Origin: Kitasatospora sp. MMS16-BH015
Lineage (GTDB): Bacteria > Actinomycetota > Actinomycetes > Streptomycetales > Streptomycetaceae
Length of the DNA: 64,000 bases
Assembly (NCBI RefSeq): GCF_002943525.1
Contig: NZ_CP025394.1
Coordinates: 3,534,001 to 3,598,000, forward strand
Direction of reading: 5' to 3'
Translations under genes and position numbers: made by a program
Notes under the pieces: generated by a model
Database searches by the model: none
Told to the model about the DNA's origin: nothing
The model's input: only the letters and a program-made list of their open reading frames with translations
Part shown: piece after piece, positions 45,506-54,556 of the stretch
Layout of the letters: each line of letters starts with the position of its first letter
Numbering within the stretch: position 1 is the first letter of the stretch

Positions 45506-46447
45506 CTACGGGCAGCGGATGACCTGGCCGGCGTAGGCGAGCCCGCCGCCGAAGCCGAAGAGCAGCACCGGGTCACCGGATTCGAGCTCGCCGCGCTCGA
45601 CCAGCTTGCTGAGCGCGAGCGGGATGGAGGCGGCCGAGGTGTTGCCGGATTCGACCACGTCGCGGGCGATCACCGCGTTCGGGGCGCCGAGCTTGTTGGC
45701 GATCGCGTCGATGATCCGCAGGTTGGCCTGGTGCGGCACGAAGCCCTTGAGCTCGCTGGGGTCGATCCCGGCCTTGTGGCAGGTCTCCCGGGCCAGTGGG
45801 GCGATCTTGGTGGTGGCCCAGCGGAACACGGTCTGGCCGGCCTGGCTGATCGTCGGGTCCCAGCCCGTGATCACCACGGCGTCGCCCTTCTCCGGCTCGG
45901 AACCCCAGACCACCGGGCCGATCCCGGCCTGGTCGTCCGGCACCGCCTCCACCACCGCCGCCCCGGCGCCGTCGCCGAAGATCACGCAGGTGGTGCGGTC
46001 GGTCCAGTCCAGGGTGTCGGACATCCGCTCGGCGCCGATCACCAGGGCCCGGGTCGCCGCGCCCGCGCGGATCGCGTGGTCGGCCGAGGCCAGCGCGTAG
46101 GAGAAGCCGGAGCAGACGGTGTTGATGTCGTACGCGGCCGGGCTGGGCACCCCGAGCCGGGCCGCCACGGCGGCCGCGGTGTTCGGGCTGCGCTCGATCG
46201 CGGTGCAGGTGGCGACCACGACCAGGTCGATCTCCTGGGCGTGGCGGCCGCTGTGGGCCAGCGCTTTCTGCGCGGCCTCGGTGGCGAGGTCGACCAGGGT
46301 CTCGTCGACCGCGATGTGCCGGGTGCGGATGCCGACCCGACTGCGGATCCACTCGTCGTCGGTGTCGACCAGCTTCGCCAGGTCGTCATTGGTGAGGACC
46401 TTGGGCGGCTGGTAGTGGCCGAGCGCCACGATGCGGGAGGCGGTCAT
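45506..46447 (-). CDS. 3-oxoacyl-ACP synthase III (FabH-type)
   Basis: A 313-residue thiolase-fold condensing enzyme. The catalytic triad is complete: Cys in DINTVCSGFSYAL, His in KGFVPHQANLRII, Asn in VESGNTSAASIPLA; FGFGGGLAYAGQVI is the usual C-terminus. It joins acyl-CoA with malonyl-ACP to start fatty-acid or secondary-metabolite chains. It stands alone, away from a fabD-acpP-fabF cluster, so it is probably a second FabH paralogue. ATG 46447. Confidence 0.88.
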   Translation of the reverse strand: MTASRIVALGHYQPPKVLTNDDLAKLVDTDDEWIRSRVGIRTRHIAVDETLVDLATEAAQKALAHSGRHAQEIDLVVVATCTAIERSPNTAAAVAARLGVPSPAAYDINTVCSGFSYALASADHAIRAGAATRALVIGAERMSDTLDWTDRTTCVIFGDGAGAAVVEAVPDDQAGIGPVVWGSEPEKGDAVVITGWDPTISQAGQTVFRWATTKIAPLARETCHKAGIDPSELKGFVPHQANLRIIDAIANKLGAPNAVIARDVVESGNTSAASIPLALSKLVERGELESGDPVLLFGFGGGLAYAGQVIRCP

Positions 46448-46588
46448 ACAGCCACTCAACCCGGTTACCGGCGAGTCGGCTGGTGACGCCCTGGCACAAG
46501 GTCCGGGCCCGGAAGCTGTAGGAGGCGGACAACGGCCCGTGTGCCCCAAGGGGCGCCGGCTGTATGGTCCGGGGGAAACCGCTGGGTG

Positions 46589-47488
46589 TCAGGTGGCCAG
46601 CGAGGCGGCGTCACCCATGGCTATCACGGGGTGGGCGGCCGGGTCGAGCTGCCTGATCAGCTCGGCCATGTGGTCCTCGGTCAGCGAGACGCAGCCGTGG
46701 GTGGGGCCGCCGTGGTCCACGTGCAGCCAGATGCCGCCGCCCTTGGCCGCGCCCTCGGGCTGCCGGGAGTCCAGCGGGGAGTTGCCGGGCACCCGGTTGT
46801 AGTTGATCGCGACCACGTAGTCGAAGGAGCCGGCCAGCGGCTCGTTGTTGAAGCCGGTGCCGCCCATCACGAAGGCGTCGTCCTGGCTGTAGGGCAGTCG
46901 GCTGCCCGGGTCGGGCTTGCGGCCGCCGGCGTCGGTGAGCGCGAAGACGCCGATCGGGCTGCGCAGGTCGCCGGAGGCGTGGTCCTCCGTCCAGCCCTTG
47001 TACGCGTTGTGGGCCGGCCAGCTGGTGCCGGCCGTCCAGCCGGAGCCGTTGCGGGTCCACAGGGTCACGGTGGCGTCCGAGGAGTCCTTGCCGTGGCCGG
47101 AGGCGAGCAGCACCTGGTTGGTGCCGGCCGGGATCTTGGCGGCGAAGGCCGGGCCGAGGCCGGGTATCGCGTTGAGGGCGGCGGGGGTGCGGGCCGAACG
47201 GTCGGCGGCCGGCGGGTCGGTGTGGCTCGGCTGGTCCGGCGTGGCCGACCCGCTCGGGGCCGGCTGGTCCGGTACGCCGGCGGCGGTCACGGCGGAGGTG
47301 GTGCCCCGGCCCGGGCCGACGGTGAACCAGCTCGCGGCGGCGGCCAGCAGCAGCGCCGTGCTGCCCATCACCTTGCCGGCCCGCCGCTTCGGCGGCTTGC
47401 GGCGGCGTCCTCGGTGCCCGGCGGGGGCGGCGGTCTCCGGGGCAGCCTGACGGCGACGCTGGCTTGGGGCACGGCGAGTACCGGACAT
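46589..47488 (-). CDS. L,D-transpeptidase (YkuD domain), exported
   Basis: A 299-residue protein. A basic cytoplasmic head (about 40 residues) precedes one hydrophobic segment (VMGSTALLLAAAASWFTVG), a Pro/Ser/Thr-rich linker and a YkuD domain. IWLHVDHGGPTHGCVSLTED holds the catalytic His and Cys (H-G-C). These enzymes make 3-3 cross-links or attach proteins to peptidoglycan. The domain's tail lacks other modules. ATG 47488. Confidence 0.87.
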   Translation of the reverse strand: MSGTRRAPSQRRRQAAPETAAPAGHRGRRRKPPKRRAGKVMGSTALLLAAAASWFTVGPGRGTTSAVTAAGVPDQPAPSGSATPDQPSHTDPPAADRSARTPAALNAIPGLGPAFAAKIPAGTNQVLLASGHGKDSSDATVTLWTRNGSGWTAGTSWPAHNAYKGWTEDHASGDLRSPIGVFALTDAGGRKPDPGSRLPYSQDDAFVMGGTGFNNEPLAGSFDYVVAINYNRVPGNSPLDSRQPEGAAKGGGIWLHVDHGGPTHGCVSLTEDHMAELIRQLDPAAHPVIAMGDAASLAT

Positions 47489-47715
47489 ACCGACGATCCT
47501 TCCAAAACCACCGGCCCCTGCGGAACCCGTGGCGTGTGGTGAGCCTGTGAGCATACGCGTTCCGTCACATGAACGCCGACCACCAGGAAGGACGCAGGTG
47601 GGCGGCCCCGCGGTTGTGTGGGCCCGCCCACAGCGGGGGTGCGACGGCCGGTCAGCTACCGCCGGGTACCGGGGTGCCGGGGATCGTCCGGTTCCGATCG
47701 GTGCCGTGAACGGCG

Positions 47716-47748
47716 GAGAGGCCCCCGGACGGCGTCCGGGGGCCTCTC
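47716..47748 (-). terminator. Terminator after mqnE
   Basis: A perfect 15-bp stem (47716-47730 with 47734-47748) with a 3-nt loop lies 24 nt past the mqnE stop. Confidence 0.85.
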
Positions 47749-47771
47749 TCGTACCTGCGGCGTACCTGCCG

Positions 47772-48935
47772 TCAGAGGCGCATGGCCTGCGGGGTCTCCC
47801 GGCGGTTCAGGTCCGGGCCCTCGTACTCGCGGATGATCTCGTAGCGGGTGTTCCGCTCCACCGGGCGGAAGCCCGCGTCGCGGATCAGGCCGAGCAGGTC
47901 GTCGCGGCCGAGCTTGTTCGGGGTGCCGAAGTTGTCGGCGTCGTGGGTGATCTTGTACTCGACCACCGAGCCGTCCATGTCGTCGGCGCCGTGGCTGAGC
48001 GCCAGCTGGGCGGTGGTGACGCCGTGCATGACCCAGAAGACCTTGACGTGCGGCACGTTGTCGAAGAGCAGCCGGGAGACCGCGAAGGTCTTCAGCGCCT
48101 CGGCGCCGGTGGCCATCTCGGTGCGGGCCATCAGCTTGTTGCGGACGATGCCGTCCTTGGAGTCGTGGAAGTCGTGCTGGTAGCGCAGCGGGATGAAGAC
48201 CTGGAAGCCGCCGGTCTCGTCCTGGAGCTCGCGCAGCCGCAGCACGTGGTCGACCCGGTGGCGGGGCTCCTCGATGTGGCCGTAGAGCATGGTGCAGGGG
48301 GTCTTGAGCCCCTTCTCGTGCGCCAGGCGGTGGATCCGCGACCAGTCCTCCCAGTGGGTCTCGTGGTCGACGATGTGCTGGCGCACCTCCCAGTCGAAGA
48401 TCTCGGCGCCGCCGCCGGTCAGCGACTCCAGGCCGGCGTCGATCAGCTCGTCCAGGATCTCGCCGGCGCTCAGCCCGCTGATCTTCTCGAACCAGTGGAT
48501 CTCGGTGGCGGTGAAGGCCTTGAGCGAGACGTTCGGCAGGGCGGCCTTGAGCTCGCGCAGGGAGCGCGGGTAGTAGCGCCAGGGCAGCGTCGGGTGCAGG
48601 CCGTTGACGATGTGCAGCTCGGTGAGCGACTCGCTCTCCATCGTCTTGGCCAGGCGGACGGCCTCCTCGATCCGCATGGTGTACGCGTCCTTCTCGCCCG
48701 GCTTGCGCTGGAACGAGCAGTACGCGCAGGAGGCCGCGCAGACGTTGGTCATGTTGAGGTGGCGGTTGACGTTGAAGTGGACGACGTCGCCGTTCTTCCG
48801 CGTCCGCACGAGGTGCGCCAGGCCGCCCAGCCAGGCCAGGTCGTCGCTCTCGTAGAGGGCGATGCCGTCCTCGCGGGTCAGCCGCTCACCCGAGTGGACC
48901 TTCGCCTCGAGCTCGCGCTTCAGCCCTGCGTCCAT
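47772..48935 (-). CDS. mqnE: Aminofutalosine synthase (radical SAM)
   Basis: A 387-residue enzyme that joins 3-[(1-carboxyvinyl)oxy]benzoate with S-adenosylmethionine to form aminofutalosine in menaquinone synthesis. The radical SAM cluster motif is CAASCAYC (C-x3-C-x2-C), after FNVNRHLNMTNV. SLTELHIVNGLHPTLPWRYY and GGGAEIF are family-specific. ATG 48935 follows GGAGG by about 11 nt; ATG 48962 is a possible longer start. Other mqn genes lie at 58.5-60.9 kb. Confidence 0.93.
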   Translation of the reverse strand: MDAGLKRELEAKVHSGERLTREDGIALYESDDLAWLGGLAHLVRTRKNGDVVHFNVNRHLNMTNVCAASCAYCSFQRKPGEKDAYTMRIEEAVRLAKTMESESLTELHIVNGLHPTLPWRYYPRSLRELKAALPNVSLKAFTATEIHWFEKISGLSAGEILDELIDAGLESLTGGGAEIFDWEVRQHIVDHETHWEDWSRIHRLAHEKGLKTPCTMLYGHIEEPRHRVDHVLRLRELQDETGGFQVFIPLRYQHDFHDSKDGIVRNKLMARTEMATGAEALKTFAVSRLLFDNVPHVKVFWVMHGVTTAQLALSHGADDMDGSVVEYKITHDADNFGTPNKLGRDDLLGLIRDAGFRPVERNTRYEIIREYEGPDLNRRETPQAMRL

Positions 48936-49002
48936 GCGGTTGCCCGCCTCCTCATTCACCATGCCGATTTCACCGTGCCGTCTGACCGCACCGAGCCTAC
49001 GC

Positions 49003-49965
49003 CTACCCGGCGAGCAGCTCCGCCAGCAGCTCCGGCGCCAGGTTGCCGCCGCTGACCACCGCGGCGAAGCAGCGGCCGTCCAGCTCCTCGCCCCGGTGCA
49101 GGTACGCGGCCGTGGCCACCGCCCCGGAGGGCTCGGCCACCAGCCGCCCGCGCCGGGCCAGCACGGCGACGGTGTCGCGGATCTCCTGCTCGGAGACGGT
49201 GACGATGTCGTCCACGTAGGCCAGCAGGTGCTGGAAGGGCAGCTCGCCCACCGAGGTGGTGCGCAGCCCGTCGGCGATGGTCCGGTAGGTGTCGGCCACC
49301 GGCCAGCTGATCCGCTCGCCGGCCCGCAGGCTGGCCCGGGCGTCGGCGGCCAGCTCGGGCTCGACCCCGATCACCCGCACGCCCGGGCAGGTCAGCTTGA
49401 GCGCGGCGGCCGTGCCGGAGATCAGCCCGCCGCCGCTGACCGGCACCAGCACGGTGTCCAGCTCGTCCGGCGCGTCCTCGCCGATCTCCAGGCCGACGGT
49501 GCCCTGACCGGCGATCACGTACGGGTCGTCGTAGGGCGGCACCCAGACGTACCCCTGCTCGGCGGCCAGCTGGGCCGGCAGCACGTCCCGCTCGGCCGGG
49601 GGCACCAGGATCACCTCGGCGCCGTAGGCCCGGGTGGCCTCGACCTTCGTCGCCGGGGAGGTGCTCGGCATCACGATCACGGCCTTGATGCCGAGCAGCC
49701 CGGCGGCGTATGCCACCGCCTGGGCGTGGTTGCCGCTGGACTGCGCCACCACGCCCCGGGCCCGCTCGGCCTCGCTCAGCGCGGCCAGCCGGTTGTAGGC
49801 GCCGCGCAGTTTGAAGGCCCCGGTCGGTTGCAGGCTCTCCGGCTTGAGCCAGAGCCGCCGCTTGCCGTCCGCCGCCCAGGGGCAGGGCAGCAGCGGCGTC
49901 CGTACCGCGACCCCGGCGATCCGCCGCTGGGCCGCGCGCAGTTCCTCGACACCGATCAGTGCCAA
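49003..49965 (-). CDS. Threonine/serine dehydratase (PLP fold type II)
   Basis: A 320-residue enzyme of the IlvA/TdcB group without the C-terminal ACT regulatory domain, so probably the catabolic type. PTGAFKLRGAYNRL carries the PLP lysine, SSGNHAQAVAYAA binds the carboxylate, and VPVSGGGLISGTA is the Gly-rich phosphate loop. It deaminates threonine to 2-oxobutyrate. TTG at 49965 is the only suitable start, with GGGGAG 7 nt upstream. It begins 4 nt after the Lrp gene, suggesting coupling and control by that regulator. Confidence 0.87.
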   Translation of the reverse strand: MALIGVEELRAAQRRIAGVAVRTPLLPCPWAADGKRRLWLKPESLQPTGAFKLRGAYNRLAALSEAERARGVVAQSSGNHAQAVAYAAGLLGIKAVIVMPSTSPATKVEATRAYGAEVILVPPAERDVLPAQLAAEQGYVWVPPYDDPYVIAGQGTVGLEIGEDAPDELDTVLVPVSGGGLISGTAAALKLTCPGVRVIGVEPELAADARASLRAGERISWPVADTYRTIADGLRTTSVGELPFQHLLAYVDDIVTVSEQEIRDTVAVLARRGRLVAEPSGAVATAAYLHRGEELDGRCFAAVVSGGNLAPELLAELLAG

Positions 49966-49969
49966 CGCG

Positions 49970-50431
49970 TCACTCCCCTTCGGCCGTCGGAAGGTCGCTC
50001 ACTCGGTTCTCCCACTTGGTGGAGAGGACGACCGTGGTGCGGGTGCGGGCCACGCCCTTGGTGCCGGAGAGCCGCTTGACCACCGACTCCAGGCCCTCGA
50101 CGTTGGAGACCCGCACCTTGAGCATGTACGAGTCGTCGCCCGCGATGAACCAGCAATCCTCGACCTCCCCGAGCTCCTTGAGCCGGTGCGCGACGTCCTC
50201 GTGGTCGGCCGCGTCGGTCAGCTGAAGGCCGATCAGGGCGGTGACGCCGAAGCCGAGCGTGGCCGGGTTGACCGTCGCGCGGTAGCCGGTGATCACCCCG
50301 GCCTGCTCCAACCGGTTGATCCGGTCCGTGACGCTGGGGCCCGACAACCCGACGAGGCGGCCGAGTTCGGCGTACGACGCGCGCCCGTTCTCCCTCAGCG
50401 CCTGGATGAGCTGCCTGTCCACCGTGTCCAT
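49970..50431 (-). CDS. Lrp/AsnC-family regulator
   Basis: A 153-residue protein. The N-terminal HTH (RQLIQALRENGRASYAELGR then VGLSGPSVTDRINRLEQAGV) is followed by a RAM ligand domain (ALIGLQLTDAADHEDVAHRL, GDDSYMLKVRVSNVEGLESV). It probably senses an amino acid and controls the downstream dehydratase. ATG at 50431. Confidence 0.92.
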   Translation of the reverse strand: MDTVDRQLIQALRENGRASYAELGRLVGLSGPSVTDRINRLEQAGVITGYRATVNPATLGFGVTALIGLQLTDAADHEDVAHRLKELGEVEDCWFIAGDDSYMLKVRVSNVEGLESVVKRLSGTKGVARTRTTVVLSTKWENRVSDLPTAEGE

Positions 50432-50551
50432 ATATCCGCCCGCGTCCTTCCGAACCTCACCAGACCCACAGATCAGTATCCGGATTCGAAGGCGTCATGC
50501 GCGGATCGACCCGGATATCACAGAGAACATACTCTCCCGTAACGGCCCGGC

Positions 50552-51217
50552 TTACGCGACCTTGCCTCCCGCGCCCAACTCGCCCTCCCAGCGCCGGTAC
50601 AGAGCGTGCGGCACCCCGACCGCGTCCAGCACCCGCCCGGCCACGAAGTCCACCAGCTCGCGGGCGGTCGAGCCCCCCGCGTAGAACCCGGGCGAGGCCG
50701 GGAGCACCACCGCGCCCTGCGCGTCCAGCTCGACCAGGTGCTTCAACGTCACCCCATTGAGGGGGGTCTCGCGGACGCACACCACCAGCGGGCGCCGCTC
50801 CTTGAGCGTGACGCTGGCCACCCGCTGCAGCAGGTCCTTGCTCAGGCCCAGCGCCACCCCGGCCACCGAGCCGGTGCTGGCCGGCACGATCAGCATCCCC
50901 TTCGCCGGGTACGAGCCGCTGGAGGGGCCGGCCGCGAAGTCGCCGGCCGGCCAGTAGCGGACGCCGCTCAGGTCGGTGGCCCCGATCCACTCCCGGAGGT
51001 CCTGCTCCCAGTGCCCGTCCCGGAAGGAGATCCCGGTCTCGTCCAGGATGGTCAGCCGCGCGGCCCGGCTGACCACCAGGTCCACCGCCTCCCCCGCCGC
51101 CAGCAGGGCACGGATGACCGAGGCCGCGTACGGGGTCCCCGACGCCCCGGAGACCCCGACCACCCAGGGCCGGCGGGGGTGTGGGGGTGTGGTCTGTTCG
51201 CTGTCCATGCGGTCCAT
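50552..51217 (-). CDS. ubiX: UbiX-family flavin prenyltransferase
   Basis: A 221-residue Rossmann-like enzyme that prenylates FMN to make the cofactor of UbiD decarboxylases. VVGVSGASGTPYAASVIRAL binds the phosphate; PASTGSVAGVALGLSKDLLQ, RPLVVCVRETPLN and PASPGFYAG are signatures. It should supply prenyl-FMN to the UbiD-type MqnL at 59.4 kb. Two ATG codons (51217, 51208) are possible. The region toward its promoter contains GC-rich tandem repeats. Confidence 0.9.
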   Translation of the reverse strand: MDRMDSEQTTPPHPRRPWVVGVSGASGTPYAASVIRALLAAGEAVDLVVSRAARLTILDETGISFRDGHWEQDLREWIGATDLSGVRYWPAGDFAAGPSSGSYPAKGMLIVPASTGSVAGVALGLSKDLLQRVASVTLKERRPLVVCVRETPLNGVTLKHLVELDAQGAVVLPASPGFYAGGSTARELVDFVAGRVLDAVGVPHALYRRWEGELGAGGKVA

Positions 51218-51284
51218 CTTCACCCGGAGACCGGGTGCGGCCCGCTCCGGCGCGGCGGGCCGGGCCTGCGGCGGGGCCCGTACT

Positions 51285-51388
51285 GGGCCTGCGGCGGGGT
51301 TCGTGCCGGGCTCGGCGGCTGCCGCAGAGCGGGCCCGGGCCTGCGGCGGGGCCCGGGCTGGGCTCGGCGGCTGTCGCGGAGCGGGTGC
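51285..51388. repeat. 52-bp imperfect tandem duplication
   Basis: GGGCCTGCGGCGGGG at 51285 and 51337, and GGGCTCGGCGGCTG at 51308 and 51360, both repeat at a 52-bp step; a further GGGCCTGCGGCGGGG lies at 51262. It fills the divergent promoter region between ubiX and the cyclase gene. Confidence 0.75.
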
Positions 51389-51407
51389 CGCGCGGCAGGA
51401 TGGGCCC

Positions 51408-52157
51408 ATGGCGCCGACGCTGCTCGACCTCACGCACCCCGTGACCTCCGGCATGCCCGTCTACCCGGGCGACCCCGAAGTGCTGCTCGAACCCGCCCTC
51501 ACCACGGCCACCGCCGGGGTCAACGTGCTGGCGCTGCACCTGGGCTCGCAGTCCGGCACCCACGTGGATGCGCCGTACCACGTGGACGTCACCTGGCCGA
51601 CCCTGGACGGGCTGCCGCTCTCGCTCTTCACCGGGCCGGCCGTGCTCGCCGACCTGCGCGGCCTGGCGCCGCGGACGGCGGTGACCCCCGATCAGCTGGC
51701 TCCGGCCCTGGACCTGCTCACCCCGGGGGCGGTGCTGCTGCTCGCCACCGGCTGGGCCCGGCACTGGGGCACCGACCACTACCTCGCCCACCCCTACCTC
51801 TCCCCCGAGGCGGCCGCCGCCATCGCGGCGGCGGGCGTGCGCACCGTCGGCATGGACGCCCTCAACATCGACCGCACCCCCGACCCGGGCCCGGCCGACC
51901 CCGGGGTGGCGGCCCTGCTGGCCGACCTGACCGACGAACACGACCCGGCCGCCGCCGAGCCGTTCTCGCTGGCCGCCCACCGGGCCCTGCTCGGCGCGCC
52001 GGGCGGCGCGGTGGTCGCGGAGAACCTCACCGACCTGACCCCACTGCTCGACGCCCAGGCCGCCGGCCGGGGCGTCTCCGTCTCGCTCTTCCCGCTCCGC
52101 CTGGTGGCGGCCGACGGCGCCCCGGTCCGAGCCGTGGCCACCCTCGCGGCCGACTGA
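51408..52157 (+). CDS. Cyclase-family metal hydrolase (kynurenine-formamidase-like)
   Basis: A 249-residue protein of the swivelling-beta fold family. HLGSQSGTHVDAPYHV carries the zinc motif HxGTHxDxPxH with the usual leading Ser/Gly; LDLTHPVTSGMPVYPGDPEV opens the fold and VGMDALNIDR follows. Members include bacterial kynurenine formamidase and isatin hydrolase; no tryptophan-pathway genes are nearby, so the substrate is open. The stop codon forms part of a 21-bp repeat array. Confidence 0.83.
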   Translation: MAPTLLDLTHPVTSGMPVYPGDPEVLLEPALTTATAGVNVLALHLGSQSGTHVDAPYHVDVTWPTLDGLPLSLFTGPAVLADLRGLAPRTAVTPDQLAPALDLLTPGAVLLLATGWARHWGTDHYLAHPYLSPEAAAAIAAAGVRTVGMDALNIDRTPDPGPADPGVAALLADLTDEHDPAAAEPFSLAAHRALLGAPGGAVVAENLTDLTPLLDAQAAGRGVSVSLFPLRLVAADGAPVRAVATLAAD

Positions 52158-52264
52158 CCCCGGCCTGCGGCCGACCGACCCGCGTCCGGGGCCGACCGAC
52201 CCACGCCTGCGGCCGACCGAACGGCTCGCGCGGCCGACCGACCCGCGTCCGGGGCCGACCGGCC
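52148..52264. repeat. 21-bp tandem array, six copies
   Basis: GGCCGACCGA (first copy GGCCGACTGA, last GGCCGACCGG) begins at 52148, 52169, 52190, 52211, 52232 and 52253, an exact 21-bp step. The first copy contains the cyclase stop codon. The array reaches to within 90 nt of the MOSC gene. Confidence 0.85.
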
Positions 52265-52351
52265 GGGCCCGCGTGGCCGGCTGACCGGGCCTCAGCTGCC
52301 GCGACGGGCATAGGTCTAGACCAAGTCTGGGGCCGCCGCTACCCTCGCTCC

Positions 52352-53062
52352 ATGGGAGAGATCATCGGGGTGGTCGAGCGGATCTGGCGCTACCCGGTCA
52401 AATCCACCGGCGGCGAACGGCTCGACTCCGTGGAGGTCGACCCGCGCGGCCTGGCCGGCGACCGGCTGTACGCCGTCCGCGACGGCGAGGGCAGGTTCGG
52501 CTCCGGCAAGACCACCCGCCGCTTCCGCCGGATGGACGGCCTGCTCCGCCTCTCCGCCCGCCTCGGCCACCGCCTGGACGCCCCCGTCCTGCTCGACCCC
52601 CTCGGCAGCCCGGTCGCCGATCCGACCGCCTTCCTCCGCGCCTACCTCGGCCGGGAGGACGTCGAGCTGGCCCGCGAGGACGCCGTCTCCCACTTCGACC
52701 AGCTCCCGGTCTCCGTCCTCACCACCGCCACCCTCGGCTGGCTCCGCAGCGTCCTGCCCGCCACCGTCATCGACGAACGCCGCTTCCGCCCCAACCTCCT
52801 GCTCCGCACCCCGCCCGGCACCCCGCCCTTCACCGAAGACACCTGGTGCGGCCACCCCGCCACCACCCGCACCGGCCTCACCCTGCACTTCCTCCGCGCC
52901 AGCGAACGCTGCGCCATGACCGGCGCCCCCCAGCCCGGCCTCCCGCACGCCCCCGAGATCCTCCGCACCATCGCCACCCACCACGACAACCGCCTCGACG
53001 CCCTGGCCGAGGTCACCCACCCCGGCCGCCTCTCGGTCGGCGACGAGCTACGCCTGGTCTGA
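52352..53062 (+). CDS. MOSC domain protein
   Basis: A 236-residue protein. The N-terminal beta-barrel (RIWRYPVKSTGGERLDSVEV, GLAGDRLYAV) is followed by a MOSC core with FRPNLLLRTP and a Cys in LRASERCAMTGAP, matching the sulfur-transfer site of molybdenum-cofactor sulfurase C-terminal domains. It may act in reduction of N-hydroxylated compounds or sulfur transfer. Its stop overlaps the sigma-factor stop on the other strand by 15 nt. Confidence 0.85.
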   Translation: MGEIIGVVERIWRYPVKSTGGERLDSVEVDPRGLAGDRLYAVRDGEGRFGSGKTTRRFRRMDGLLRLSARLGHRLDAPVLLDPLGSPVADPTAFLRAYLGREDVELAREDAVSHFDQLPVSVLTTATLGWLRSVLPATVIDERRFRPNLLLRTPPGTPPFTEDTWCGHPATTRTGLTLHFLRASERCAMTGAPQPGLPHAPEILRTIATHHDNRLDALAEVTHPGRLSVGDELRLV

Positions 53063-54304
53063 CCCCAGCTCCGCCGCCCGCCGCAGCAGCAACTGCCGCT
53101 CGCGGGCGTTGCCGGCCAGGGCCGCGGCGCGTTCGAGTTCGACGCGGGCCTCGGCGGGGCGGTCGAGCCGGGTGAGGAGGTCGGCGCGCAGGCTCGGCAG
53201 CAGGTGGTAGCCCGCCAGGGCCGGGGCCAGGGCGTCGACCAGAGCGAGGGCGGCGGCCGGGCCCTCGGTCATCGAGACGGCCACGGCGCGGTTGAGGGCG
53301 ACCACGGGGGACGGGGTGAGGGCCGCGAGGCGGTCGTAGAGCGCGAGGATGGTGGGCCAGTCGGTGTCCTGGTAGGTGACGGCCCGGGCGTGGCAGGCGG
53401 CGATGGCGGCCTGCAGCCCGTACGGGCCGAGCGGCGCGCCGAGGGCGGTGGCGCGGGCCAGGGCGGCGTAGCCGCGGTGGACGAGCAGGCGGTCCCAGCG
53501 GGTGCGGTCCTGGTCGGCGAGCAGCACCGGCTCGCCGTCGGGGCCGGTGCGGGCCGAGGCCCTGGACGCCTGGATCTCGAGCAGGGCGGCCAGGCCGTGC
53601 ACCTCGGCCTCGGCCGGCATCAGGCCGGCCAGCACCCGGGCCAGCCGCAGCGCGTCCTCGCAGAGCGCGGGCCGCAGCCAGTCGTCCCCGGCGGTGGCCG
53701 AGTACCCCTCGTTGAAGATCAGGTAGATGACCTCCAGGACGGAGGAGAGCCGGGCCGCCCGGTCGGCCCCGTACGGCACCTCGTACGGCACGTCGGCCTT
53801 GGCCAGGGCCCGCTTGGCCCGGACGATCCGCTGGGCCACCGTCGGCTCGGCGGCCAGGCAGGCCCGGGCGATCTCCTCGGTGGTCAGGCCGCCGAGCAGC
53901 CGGAGCGTCAGGGCGATCCGGCCCTCGGTGGAGAGCACCGGGTGGCAGGCCGTGAAGATCAGCCGGAGCAGGTCGTCGTCGATGGACTCGGGGTCGGCGG
54001 GCTCCGGGGGCGGCACCGCCTCGACGAGGGTGCGGCCGACCTCGGCCAGCTTGCGGGCGTAGGTCTCCTTGCGGCGGACCAGGTCGACGGCCCGGTGCTT
54101 GGCCGTGCTCATCAGCCAGCCGGCCGGGTTGGCCGGCACCCCGTCGCGCGGCCACTGCTCCAGGGCCGCGACCAGCGCGTCCTGCGCCAGCTCCTCGGCG
54201 ATCCCGACATCCCGGACGGTCCGGGTGACCACCGCGATGATCTTCGGCGACTCGATCCTGAACACGGCTTCGACTGCTGCGCTTGGCTCCGTCACGCCCA
54301 CCAT
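53048..54304 (-). CDS. ECF42-type RNA polymerase sigma factor
   Basis: A 418-residue protein. Region 2 (AVFRIESPKIIAVVTRTVRD then AEELAQDALVAALEQWP; PAGWLMSTAKHRAVDLVRRK) and region 4 (EGRIALTLRLLGGLTTEEIA) are followed by a large C-terminal domain with ATALGAPLGPYGLQAAIAAC and TPSPVVALNRAVAVSMTEGP, the TPR-like DUF6596 part unique to the ECF42 group. ECF42 genes usually lie beside DGPF-domain genes; here the DGPF gene is 2 kb upstream, with two foreign-looking genes between. ATG 54304 or GTG 54295 may be the start. Confidence 0.9.
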   Translation of the reverse strand: MVGVTEPSAAVEAVFRIESPKIIAVVTRTVRDVGIAEELAQDALVAALEQWPRDGVPANPAGWLMSTAKHRAVDLVRRKETYARKLAEVGRTLVEAVPPPEPADPESIDDDLLRLIFTACHPVLSTEGRIALTLRLLGGLTTEEIARACLAAEPTVAQRIVRAKRALAKADVPYEVPYGADRAARLSSVLEVIYLIFNEGYSATAGDDWLRPALCEDALRLARVLAGLMPAEAEVHGLAALLEIQASRASARTGPDGEPVLLADQDRTRWDRLLVHRGYAALARATALGAPLGPYGLQAAIAACHARAVTYQDTDWPTILALYDRLAALTPSPVVALNRAVAVSMTEGPAAALALVDALAPALAGYHLLPSLRADLLTRLDRPAEARVELERAAALAGNARERQLLLRRAAELGSDQA

Positions 54305-54474
54305 TGTCCGGCTGGACTGTGTCAACACCTGGCGTCATCGCCCCGCCGCGCCGAATCATGACGCATTAAATCGTTCAAAAAATGACACTTTCAGTCAAGT
54401 TTGACGACCAGACGCGCGATGCAGGGGAAAACCGAACAGTTGTGTCTGCCCATGCGACTGATCAACTGGTTCAT

Positions 54475-54502
54475 TTGTGCGCCAGCATGAGCCTCGGATA
54501 AT
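54475..54502 (+). promoter_or_regulatory. Sigma-70-like promoter for the ParB-like gene pair
   Basis: TTGTGC (54475-54480) and GATAAT (54497-54502) are separated by 16 nt, a strong housekeeping promoter for this genus. Transcription would start near 54509, 45-50 nt before the TTG start of the first gene. A tiny ORF (GTG at 54522 to TGA at 54548, VSDDGGVR) lies in the leader. Confidence 0.5.
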
Positions 54503-54556
54503 GTCCCCCTTGTGAGTGACGACGGGGGAGTTCGTTGACGACAAGGGGGTGCATCA

